Shown here one piece after another: positions 57,350-64,000 of a stretch of 64,000 bases of DNA. Source of the DNA: Gemmatimonadota bacterium (lineage in GTDB: Bacteria > Gemmatimonadota > Gemmatimonadetes > Gemmatimonadales > GWC2-71-9); contig QHVB01000025.1 of NCBI GenBank assembly GCA_003222195.1, positions 432,504 to 496,503 of the forward strand. Direction: 5' to 3'. Below the pieces are notes generated by a model. It saw only the letters and a list, made by a program, of their open reading frames with translations, did not search any database and was not told where the DNA came from. The translations under genes were made by a program, and so were the position numbers. The stretch's first letter is position 1; every line of letters begins with the position of its first letter.

Positions 57350-58398
57350 GGGTGCCTCACGACGATAAGAGCTTTCATGAACGGATGCGGCGTGCAGTGG
57401 AAGGCGAACTCGCCCGCCTGCGCGAACGTGTGACTCCACGTCTTGCCCGGCTCGATCGGCCCGGAATCCCACGAGCCATCGTCGGCGGTGATGGTATGCA
57501 CGAGCTGATCGTTGTTGGTCCAGCGCACAGTCGTGCCCGCGGCAATCTCGATGCGCTTTGGCTCGAACGTCATGGTGCGCATTTCAGCCGGCGTCGCATT
57601 CGCCGCCCCCGCCGCCCCTTCGCCGCCGCCGTTCTTCGCCGCCGTCTTACTTCGCCGCCCGAAGTACCGGCTCAGTGTGAACGGAATCGTGAACTCAAAC
57701 CCGCCGCGGACTCGAGCGATGCCACGTGACGCGCCCTGGAGTGTCGCGGTATTCGTGTTGGTAACCTGTAGCGACAGCGTGTGCGGGGAGTAGGGAATCG
57801 CGACCTGCAACCCGGCGCCCCAGGCGGCCTTCTCGCCGGGCCGTCGATCGATCAGCGTGGTGGCATCCCCGGCGAGCGCGAACCAGCGACTCAGGCGGAC
57901 GGCCGCGCCGGCGCCGACCGCGTACCGGGCCGTATCGCTGTGGTAGCCGTTGGACAGCAATCTGCCGGCGGCGATGAGCCGCAAGCGTCCGACATTGCGG
58001 GCGGCCGTCAGCTCCGCGTCGAAGCTGCCCGCGGCCTGGTTGTAGCCGGCCTGCAGCGCAACGCCGCGCTGCCCGTAGCGGGCGAACCCCTCCCACTCGT
58101 TGGGGAACGCGGCGGCCACGTCGGACGACGTCGCGTAATTGAAACCGATGAGCAGAGGGATTGGGAGCTGATAGCTGAGGAGGAATGTCGGGGAATTCGT
58201 GACTTTGCGGAGCGGGGGGTCGCCCACTCCGAATCGGTGCACGAAGTTGAACTGCAGCGTGCCGCGCGCGCCCAGCCAGCCACCCGACAAGTTCGGGGGC
58301 CGCTCGAGGACGGACTGGCACGAGGCTACATCAACGACTCCCACGAACACGGCGAGGGCGCAGGACACACACACTGCGATCCGACCAAGCTGGGGCAA
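57346..58398 (-). CDS. DUF5777-like beta-barrel with C-terminal cupredoxin domain
   Basis: 350 residues. A signal peptide leads into a barrel-type region (about residues 30-245) similar to DUF5777 proteins: SGGWLGARGTLQFNFVHRFGVGDPPLRKV, TFLLSYQLPIPLLIGFNYATSSD, GQRGVALQAGYNQAAGSFDAEL and ALAGDATTLIDRRPGEKAAWGAGLQVAIPYSPHTLSLQVTNT. A Gly/Ala linker then joins a cupredoxin domain (about 265-350): MTFEPKRIEIAAGTTVRWTNNDQLVHTI and EFAFHCTPHPFMKALIVV, with His, Cys, His and Met copper ligands. DUF5777 proteins accompany cytochrome-type redox systems. The fused copper domain suggests electron transfer at the outer membrane. It is coupled by ATGA to the stand-alone cupredoxin. Confidence 0.78.
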   Translation of the reverse strand: MPQLGRIAVCVSCALAVFVGVVDVASCQSVLERPPNLSGGWLGARGTLQFNFVHRFGVGDPPLRKVTNSPTFLLSYQLPIPLLIGFNYATSSDVAAAFPNEWEGFARYGQRGVALQAGYNQAAGSFDAELTAARNVGRLRLIAAGRLLSNGYHSDTARYAVGAGAAVRLSRWFALAGDATTLIDRRPGEKAAWGAGLQVAIPYSPHTLSLQVTNTNTATLQGASRGIARVRGGFEFTIPFTLSRYFGRRSKTAAKNGGGEGAAGAANATPAEMRTMTFEPKRIEIAAGTTVRWTNNDQLVHTITADDGSWDSGPIEPGKTWSHTFAQAGEFAFHCTPHPFMKALIVVRHP

Positions 58399-58408
58399 CC
58401 GAGCCTCC

Positions 58409-59692
58409 TCATGAGAGAGACGCGAGGGTGAGGCGGCGCAGCGCCGCCTCTTTGCCGACGACCGACAGGAGCTCGTTCACAGGCTCCGACACCGTTCCTC
58501 CGGTCAACGCGATGCGGATCGGCTGAAAGATCTTACCCGCCGGCACATTGCGTTCTTCTGCCAGATTGCGCAACACCTTCTCGAGGCTTTCCGGCTTCCA
58601 ATCGGCCGCGTTCTGCAGCGCGATCACACTGGCCGCAAGCGACGCGTGATACCCCGTCGGGTCCTTGGCGATCTCTTTCTTAGCCTTCTCGTCGAGCTGG
58701 ACCAATCTCGCGTCCAGCCGTACCGCCACCTGCCGCGCGACATCGAGCGTCGTCCGCGAGCGGATCTTCACGACGGCGATCGCCTTCAGGACCGATTCCT
58801 TGTTGCCGTCGACGCCGAGCTTTGCCAGCTCGGGTTGCACGAGCGGATACAGCTCGTCCGCGGATTTCGCCGAGAGGTACTGCCCATTCATCCACTCAAG
58901 CTTCGTCGTATCGAAGACGGCCGGCTTTTTGAGAATGCCGTCGAGCGAAAAGAGGCTCAGCAATTCCTCTTTGCTCATGATCTCACGATCGCCGCCCGGA
59001 CTCCATCCAAGCAACGCGAGAAAGTTACGCATTGCCTCTGGGAGAATACCTAGGTGCTGGTAGTCTCCGACAGCGGTCGCGCCATGTCGTTTGGAAAGTT
59101 TTTTCCCGTCGGGTCCGTGGATCATTGACACGTGACCAAAGATTGGGGTCACGGCGCCGAGCGCCCGGTAGACCGCGAGCTGTTTGGGGGTGTTGGAAAT
59201 GTGATCGTCGCCACGGATCACGTGCGTCACCTGCATATCGATGTCGTCGACGACGACGGCGAAGTTGTACAACGGGGACCGATCCGACCGCAGGATCACG
59301 AAGTCGCGGATATCCTCGCCCTTGAAGCTGATGCGCCCGTGCACCGCGTCATCCCAGGACAGCTCGCCCGGGGGCACGCGCAGCCGGATCGCGTCCTCCT
59401 CCATGTATGCCTTGCCTTCCTTGAGGAGCTGGTCGGCGATCTGCTGATGGCGGGCGAGCCGTGCGCCCTGGAAGATGGGAGGTTCGTCCCAATCGAGGCC
59501 GAGCCATTTGAGGCCGTCGAGGATGACCTGGGTGTGTTCGTCCGTGGAGCGCGCCTTGTCGGTGTCTTCGATGCGGAGCAGGAACTTACCGCCCTCATGC
59601 CGGGCGAAGAGCCAATTGAAGAGGGCGGTGCGGGCGCCGCCGACATGCAGGTAGCCTGTCGGGGAGGGGGCGAATCGGACGCGGATGGTCAT
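58409..59692 (-). CDS. gltX: Glutamyl-tRNA synthetase
   Basis: 427 residues that charge tRNA with glutamate. The HIGH-type motif is in RFAPSPTGYLHVGGARTALFNWLFA, and the KMSKS-type motif is DGKKLSKRHGATAVG. FLLRIEDTDKARS, VIRGDDHISNTPKQ and LPEAMRNFLALLGWSPGGDREI are also conserved. The protein is shorter than the usual 460-500 residues, mainly in the C-terminal anticodon-binding part. Whether it is discriminating is unclear; a tRNA-Gln gene is present at 3084, while GatCAB or GlnRS is not in the window. A fold-back repeat lies just upstream. Confidence 0.96.
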   Translation of the reverse strand: MTIRVRFAPSPTGYLHVGGARTALFNWLFARHEGGKFLLRIEDTDKARSTDEHTQVILDGLKWLGLDWDEPPIFQGARLARHQQIADQLLKEGKAYMEEDAIRLRVPPGELSWDDAVHGRISFKGEDIRDFVILRSDRSPLYNFAVVVDDIDMQVTHVIRGDDHISNTPKQLAVYRALGAVTPIFGHVSMIHGPDGKKLSKRHGATAVGDYQHLGILPEAMRNFLALLGWSPGGDREIMSKEELLSLFSLDGILKKPAVFDTTKLEWMNGQYLSAKSADELYPLVQPELAKLGVDGNKESVLKAIAVVKIRSRTTLDVARQVAVRLDARLVQLDEKAKKEIAKDPTGYHASLAASVIALQNAADWKPESLEKVLRNLAEERNVPAGKIFQPIRIALTGGTVSEPVNELLSVVGKEAALRRLTLASLS

Positions 59693-59703
59693 CGCTGCGA
59701 ATA

Positions 59704-59765
59704 ATCAATGATCAATGTCCAATGATCAATGCTGATTGATCATTGGGAGTTGGTCATTGATCATT
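59704..59765. repeat. Fold-back array of 7-base units upstream of gltX
   Basis: Repeated heptamers based on ATCAATG (59704-59731) turn into the inverted form (units like ATCATTG, GTCATTG) at 59732-59765, giving an AT-rich hairpin between gltX (start 59692) and tRNA-Ser. The unit differs from the GGCGGTTN arrays but the design, direct copies then inverted copies at a gene 5' end, is the same. A small CGCGC-GAA-GCGCG hairpin (59766-59778) follows, right after the tRNA 3' end. Confidence 0.7.
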
Positions 59766-59780
59766 CGCGCGAAGCGCGCA

Positions 59781-59871
59781 CGGAGAGGGGGGGATTCGAA
59801 CCCCCGATAAGGTTTTAAGGCCCTATAACGGTTTAGCAAACCGCCGCCTTCAGCCACTCGGCCACCTCTCC
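59781..59871 (-). tRNA. tRNA-Ser (anticodon GCT)
   Basis: A class II tRNA on the minus strand, 91 bases. Acceptor GGAGAGG pairs with CCTCTCC, the anticodon arm CGGTT-TGCTA-AACCG presents GCT (reads AGC/AGT), the long variable arm (TTATAGGGCCTTAAAACCTTATC) is typical of serine tRNAs, and the T arm has GGTTCGAATCC. Discriminator G, no encoded CCA. Confidence 0.95.
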
Positions 59872-59899
59872 CCGGGGGTGAATTATCCCCGGGCGAGGC

Positions 59900-61501
59900 T
59901 CAGCGAGCAAGACCGCTCAACCAACCGGATCTAACCCGCAGTTGTTGCGGTGTCGCGTCAGGCAGCACCCCGATGTGCCACGAGCCGCTGTCGGCGCGTA
60001 CGAGCTTCAGCCCAGCCCAGCCGAGCGCCTCATCGTAATCCATGTCCTCGGTGCCGCCGACGTGCCGCTCGAACCAGTCGTGCATGTTCACGCCCGCCGC
60101 GTCGCTGACCGCGCGCTCGACGTCGTCCTCCGTGTAACCGCGACCCTGGAGGTAGTAGGATGCCTTGGGAAGCGCGTTCCAGGAGCGCTGCTTGAGATTG
60201 TTGAACGCCTCGTCGAGCGACTTGGTGTTGCCTGTGCGATTGCGAATGAAGAGGTCGAGGTACAGCGCGATGCCGGCGCCCTTCGTGTAGTAGTCGAAAA
60301 ACGTGTTCTGAAAATTGGTGGGCTGCGCGTTCGGGGCGCCGTCCCAGAAGGGCGCCTCGAACGAGGCCATCCGCGCCGACGTCCGCGTACGCCCCGGTGC
60401 AGTCAGATTGTCTTGAATGAGCCCCGCCATCCGGCTGTAAAACGTGCTGCTGTCCTGAATCCCCGCGCGGCGCAGCGCGGCCATCCCGTAATACTGCGTC
60501 CACCCCTCGGCCACCCACAGCGATGGCTCATACTGCTCGCGCGTGTAGTCGAACGGACCCAGCGCGGCCGGCCGGACGCGCTTCACATTCCACACGTGGA
60601 AGTATTCGTGCGACGCCGAGGTGATGCCCGCCAACAACGTCGCGGTATCGGTCCACACGCGCCGGTTCTGAATCTGGGTCGAGTACAGGTGCTCCATCCC
60701 ATCCCCGCCGGGAAATCCGATGTTGAACAGGAAGGTGTACTCCTCGAGCGGCGGCGGATCAAAGACGGAGTTCTCGTAGCGCACGATCTTCTCGACGTCG
60801 TGCACGAAGCGCGCGCGCGTCTCGGCCGCCACCGGCCCGTTGTGGTGCACCATCACCCGATAGGTCCGGTTGTCCACCACGAACGAGTCCAGCATGAGCG
60901 ATCCCGCGGGTGCGACCTCAGTCGGCGTGTCGATCAGGAGATCGTAGTTGGGAAACTCGAAGTGCCGTTGCCCGGCGCTCCGGACCGCGCCGTTCATGAT
61001 CGTCCAGTCCTGGGGCGGCGTGACGTCCAGCGTCACCGGGTCCTGCTTATGCCCCTCGACGTACATGAACAGCGACGCACCGTTCCAGTTGGCATGTGCG
61101 CTGTCCAGCACCGAAAACGTGCCCGACATCGGCGAATTGGCAAACACGCGATAACTGACGCGCACGCTGCGACTCGCGCCGGGGAAGACGTGCCACAGCG
61201 ACCCGTTGACCTTGTCCCAGCGCAGCGGCGTCCCGTCGGCCGAGCTGACGGCGAAATCCTGCACGTTCTTCGCGAAATCCATGCGGCCGTAGCGGCCCGG
61301 AGACCAGACCGGCATCTGCAGGTTCACCGTGCGACCAGTCACGCCACTCACCTCGAGCGTGATGGAGTACAGGTGTGACGCCACGTCCGGCATGGCAATG
61401 GCATAGTCGACGTGGTACGGCCGGGCGGCCGGCCGAGCCTGTGCCGCACTGAGTTGTGGTACGAGCAACGCGCTCACCACAACGGCCCGAGGGTAATTCA
61501 T
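59900..61501 (-). CDS. M61-family glycyl aminopeptidase-like metallopeptidase, secreted
   Basis: 533 residues from ATG 61501, which overlaps the upstream stop as ATGA; a GTG at 61510 is also possible. A signal peptide (PRAVVVSALLVPQLSAAQ) leads into a beta-rich N-terminal domain (HVDYAIAMPDVASHLYSITLEVSG). The catalytic domain has SHEYFHVWNVKRVRP with the HExxH at His298-Glu299-His302, PSLWVAEGWTQYYG with the third Glu ligand, and FFDYYTKGAGIALYLDLFIRNRTG. Many M61 peptidases end in a PDZ domain; here the C-terminus is short, so the PDZ is partial or missing. It is coupled to the plug-domain protein upstream. Confidence 0.92.
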   Translation of the reverse strand: MNYPRAVVVSALLVPQLSAAQARPAARPYHVDYAIAMPDVASHLYSITLEVSGVTGRTVNLQMPVWSPGRYGRMDFAKNVQDFAVSSADGTPLRWDKVNGSLWHVFPGASRSVRVSYRVFANSPMSGTFSVLDSAHANWNGASLFMYVEGHKQDPVTLDVTPPQDWTIMNGAVRSAGQRHFEFPNYDLLIDTPTEVAPAGSLMLDSFVVDNRTYRVMVHHNGPVAAETRARFVHDVEKIVRYENSVFDPPPLEEYTFLFNIGFPGGDGMEHLYSTQIQNRRVWTDTATLLAGITSASHEYFHVWNVKRVRPAALGPFDYTREQYEPSLWVAEGWTQYYGMAALRRAGIQDSSTFYSRMAGLIQDNLTAPGRTRTSARMASFEAPFWDGAPNAQPTNFQNTFFDYYTKGAGIALYLDLFIRNRTGNTKSLDEAFNNLKQRSWNALPKASYYLQGRGYTEDDVERAVSDAAGVNMHDWFERHVGGTEDMDYDEALGWAGLKLVRADSGSWHIGVLPDATPQQLRVRSGWLSGLAR

Positions 61502-63408
61502 TTCGTCCACACCTCGATCACGCCGCCCGAGTTGCCGAGCCCGTACCGCATCTGCGCCTCACCGGCGTTCAGGAATCGCAGCTCGCGCACTTCACTCACT
61601 CGCATCTCGCGCAACCGAGTGACGTCCCCGGTCTTGACCCCGTTCAGGTAGACGCGGAGGTCGCCGGCGGTCGGATCCATGATGCTGACGGCGCCGCGCG
61701 TATGCAGCCAGTTGGGCCGGAACTCCTGCACGAGCGCGTAGACATCGAGCGCCGTCGAGCTCGCGAACTCCTCCTCCGTGAGGATGCTCGAGTTGCGGAC
61801 CCCCGCCACGCGGCGCCTTGCGTCTACGGGCGCTGGTGGTGGAGGTGGAGAAGGGGGCGGCTCTGGGTGAGGGGGAGGGGGAGGTGCCGGGGCGGTCGCG
61901 ACGCTTGGCTTGGGCACGCCGACGCCCGTCACGACCTCGATGATGCCGCCCGCGTGGCCCACCCCATACCGCATCTGCGCTTCGGCCCCATTGAGGAAAT
62001 GCAGCTCTTGAATGTTGCTGGTGTTGAACTCGCGTAAGCGGCTCACGTCGCCCCACGGATGGCCTTCCAGATAGACCTGGATCTCGCCGGCGTGCGGGTC
62101 CCTGATGCTGATCTGGCCGCGCTGGTGGAGCCAGTTGGGGCGCGACTCCTGGACCAGCGCGTAGGCGTCGATTGCCGTCGAACCCTCGATCTCCTCGCGA
62201 TCGATCACGTTGGAGTTGCGGTCTCGTCTGCGCGCGGGTGTGGGACTTGGCGCTGCCGCAGTTGGCACAACGGGGGCCGGTGCTGCCGCGGCGGGCGCGG
62301 GTTGGGGAATCGGTATGGGCCGTGCAACCGCCACGACCGGAACGGAAGGAGTGCCGTACACGACCGTACCGTCCCCCGCCCGGATGAAATCGGCGCTCCC
62401 ACCTTTCTCACGGAAGCCGGTCACTTCGGGTCGCATACCCATCGCCATCGCCTGTTGCTTCCACTTGGCGTACGGCATGCGAATCAGCCAGTCGCGCACG
62501 ATCCAGACGCCATTCGGCAGGCGCATGAATTCAACGCGACCGCCGGCGCCTACAGCCACCAGGTCCTCCGGCAAACGGATGTAACTGAACTCCATCCGTT
62601 TGAGCTCCGACGTCTTGCGATCGACCCAGAGCGTCCCGGTGATATCAGGAGCTCGGCGCTCGCGTGCCGACGTAAACAGCAGGCCGATCAGTCCCTCGGC
62701 GTCGCCCCGGCCGTTCTTCGCCTCGAAACAGTGTGTGCGGAGGAAGGTGTCGCTCAGCAGCACGTCAGCGTCGGGTGCCCGATAGATCCACCCGGTGTCG
62801 GTGACGACGACGTACCCTTGCTGTTCGAGCTCAGCGTCGGTGGCGAAATTTCGGAAGGGAATCTTCTGGAAGCCCGCCACTTGGACCGTCGAGTCGGGGA
62901 CGCGTGGTCGTCCGGAAACGTTCACGTCACGCTCGAATACGGTCGTCTCGAACCAGTATGCCGGCACCCGCGATGTCCATGAAACCGCTGCCAGCGCTTC
63001 GCGGATTTCGTCCCACAGCGCGGCGACCGAGGCCCCCGCGTCGATGTCGCACTGGCGCTCGCCGGCGACCACCACCTCCTGCAACGAAATCGGAATTGGA
63101 TCGATGACGGCATTGTATCCTGTCTCCTCCCCCGCCCGCAGCGTCAGCGGCGGAGAGACGAGCGGCCGAAAGCCGATGCGCTTGGAGCGGAGCCGGTAGG
63201 AACCCGCCACCGGAGCGGTCAGGGAGAATTCGCCCGCGGCGTTGGTCATGGCGCGCGCGCGCTCCACGCCATGGGCGTCGATGAGGGTGAGGAACGCGCC
63301 GGACAGGGGCGCACGGCTCACGCTGTCCGTCAGCAGCCCGCGTACGGTCTGTGCGGCGGCGGGGGTCGCCGCCAGGAGGAGCAGCGCTGCTAGCCTTGTT
63401 CCCACCAT
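61498..63408 (-). CDS. Outer-membrane-associated protein with carboxypeptidase-regulatory domain and two tandem TonB-plug-like domains
   Basis: 636 residues from ATG 63408, overlapping the phosphatidyltransferase gene by 19 bases. After a signal peptide (LAALLLLAATPAAAQ) comes a carboxypeptidase regulatory-like domain (VRGLLTDSVSRAPLSGAFLTLIDAHGVERARAM, about 20-100) as found at the N-terminus of TonB-dependent receptors. Residues about 105-350 form a mixed domain. Two plug-like repeats follow, separated by Pro-rich linkers (about 415-510 and 540-636): each has an A(L/I)xAYALVQE-RPNWLHxRG segment, a DPxAGxxxVYLxG strand, DVxRLRE and an ELxFLNxxEAQMRYGxGxxGG(I/V)IEV ending. No 22-strand barrel follows. 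The two copies look like an internal duplication. Confidence 0.72.
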   Translation of the reverse strand: MVGTRLAALLLLAATPAAAQTVRGLLTDSVSRAPLSGAFLTLIDAHGVERARAMTNAAGEFSLTAPVAGSYRLRSKRIGFRPLVSPPLTLRAGEETGYNAVIDPIPISLQEVVVAGERQCDIDAGASVAALWDEIREALAAVSWTSRVPAYWFETTVFERDVNVSGRPRVPDSTVQVAGFQKIPFRNFATDAELEQQGYVVVTDTGWIYRAPDADVLLSDTFLRTHCFEAKNGRGDAEGLIGLLFTSARERRAPDITGTLWVDRKTSELKRMEFSYIRLPEDLVAVGAGGRVEFMRLPNGVWIVRDWLIRMPYAKWKQQAMAMGMRPEVTGFREKGGSADFIRAGDGTVVYGTPSVPVVAVARPIPIPQPAPAAAAPAPVVPTAAAPSPTPARRRDRNSNVIDREEIEGSTAIDAYALVQESRPNWLHQRGQISIRDPHAGEIQVYLEGHPWGDVSRLREFNTSNIQELHFLNGAEAQMRYGVGHAGGIIEVVTGVGVPKPSVATAPAPPPPPHPEPPPSPPPPPAPVDARRRVAGVRNSSILTEEEFASSTALDVYALVQEFRPNWLHTRGAVSIMDPTAGDLRVYLNGVKTGDVTRLREMRVSEVRELRFLNAGEAQMRYGLGNSGGVIEVWTK

Positions 63409-64000
63409 TTGAAGCGCTGCGGCTCGAGCTTGGCGAGCCGGTAGAGATTGCGGGCAAATCGTCCCACAAAGAGCGCCACCATCCCGGTCAATAGGATCGC
63501 GAGCGTCCAATTGGCAACCAGTGCGATCGACCATGGGCCCTTCACCTCCCAGAGTGCGGCAAGCGCGAGCGTCGTGTTCAGCAGGACGAGCAACAGGCGC
63601 ACTTCCGTCGGTCCGATGCGCCCGTACGAAATCTTGAACACGCCGAACACACTCGATTCGAGGTAGACATTGATCGACAAGGCGAGATACACCACGACGA
63701 GCCCCAGCGCGAGGCCGAGATTCACGTACGGTGACAGGCCGATCCCCAGGCCAATGACGGTGGTTGAAAACGCGTCCACGACGTGATCGACATAGTAGCC
63801 GTACTTGGGACGCTGCGTGCCGCGCACGCGCGCGAGGGTGCCGTCGAGGCTGTCGCCCAGCCAATTGATGACGAGCATCAGGCTCGCCACCCAGAGCCAG
63901 GCGGGGCTGTAGTGGGTCAGGGCGTACGCGGCTCCGGCGCCGGCGGCGGCGATCGTGCCGAGGGCCGTCAGGTGGTTGGAACGAATCGAGCGCGGCACGC
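63390..64000 (-). CDS. CDP-alcohol phosphatidyltransferase (partial, N-terminus off the right edge)
   Basis: At least 203 residues, with the N-terminus continuing past the window (the GTG at 63998 is probably internal). The CDP-OH motif is complete: DSLDGTLARVRGTQRPKYGYYVDHVVD, with the four Asp residues that bind magnesium and CDP. About six transmembrane helices surround it (LTALGTIAAAGAGAAYAL, LGLALGLVVVYLALSINVYL, LLLVLLNTTLALAALW and others). Such enzymes make phospholipids from CDP-diacylglycerol and an alcohol; the alcohol cannot be told. Its stop overlaps the start of the plug-domain gene. Confidence 0.87.
   Translation of the reverse strand, partial: VPRSIRSNHLTALGTIAAAGAGAAYALTHYSPAWLWVASLMLVINWLGDSLDGTLARVRGTQRPKYGYYVDHVVDAFSTTVIGLGIGLSPYVNLGLALGLVVVYLALSINVYLESSVFGVFKISYGRIGPTEVRLLLVLLNTTLALAALWEVKGPWSIALVANWTLAILLTGMVALFVGRFARNLYRLAKLEPQRFKWWEQG

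Overview
The window is a GC-rich, tightly packed bacterial chromosome segment with no phage, integrase, transposase, rRNA operon or CRISPR array. The mix of families points to a free-living Gemmatimonadota-like bacterium: a BTAD transcriptional activator, many PD40 propeller lipoproteins, a zinc-ribbon Ser/Thr kinase, secreted DUF885, M13 and M61 peptidases, a DUF4159/DUF4175 cluster, and beta-barrel and plug-type surface proteins. This assignment rests on gene content alone. ATGA/GTGA stop-start overlaps are frequent and no non-coding stretch exceeds 300 bases.

Layout. 1-3.2 kb: partial PP2C phosphatase, PD40 lipoprotein, a decayed Uma2 nuclease relic, a secreted phosphoesterase and tRNA-Gln. 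3.2-11.8 kb: two class III aminotransferases, a two-subunit CoA-transferase, a DUF885 peptidase and a propeller/CehA metallohydrolase, probably one transcription unit for catabolism of an amino acid or a similar nitrogen compound. 11.6-19.8 kb: a BTAD regulator facing three consecutive surface lipoproteins and a receptor-like Ser/Thr kinase. 19.8-26.8 kb (minus): outer-membrane barrel, M13 peptidase, ispE, a flippase-like membrane protein and a degenerate Hpt-type protein. 26.8-29.5 kb: OpuC-type osmoprotectant ABC operon running directly into an OsmC peroxiredoxin gene. 29.5-36.7 kb: small stress and redox genes (VOC, MsrA, rhomboid, DsbA-like, LLM oxidoreductase, HxlR/DoxX pair, two secreted anchor-type proteins, HdeD). 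36.7-40.1 kb: CxxC-less thioredoxin-reductase-like protein, pdxJ, methylmalonyl-CoA epimerase. 40.1-56.4 kb: a long plus-strand run of ten genes from thioredoxin to an M20/amidohydrolase fusion, including rsmI, DUF4159, DUF4175, a TPR protein and a JAB-DinG helicase. 56.4-64 kb (minus): CHRD and cupredoxin cluster, gltX, tRNA-Ser, M61 peptidase, a tandem plug-domain protein and a CDP-alcohol phosphatidyltransferase cut by the window edge.

The most interesting signal is at 29059-29511. The OsmC reading frame is interrupted by one TGA exactly at the position of the peroxidatic cysteine. The frame stays open and conserved on both sides, the resolving cysteine is kept, and a 6-bp hairpin with a UGUAU loop begins 13 bases after the TGA. 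This is the layout of a bacterial selenocysteine gene. The window holds no selenocysteine machinery, so this remains an inference.

Other unusual structure: three fold-back arrays of 7-8 base units at the 5' ends of genes, two of which have become signal-peptide coding sequence; a palindromic GTAGGGGCGC-type repeat found both as an intergenic hairpin and inside a signal peptide; two genes that seem to start at CTG; and several fusions (JAB-helicase, peptidase-amidohydrolase, barrel-cupredoxin).
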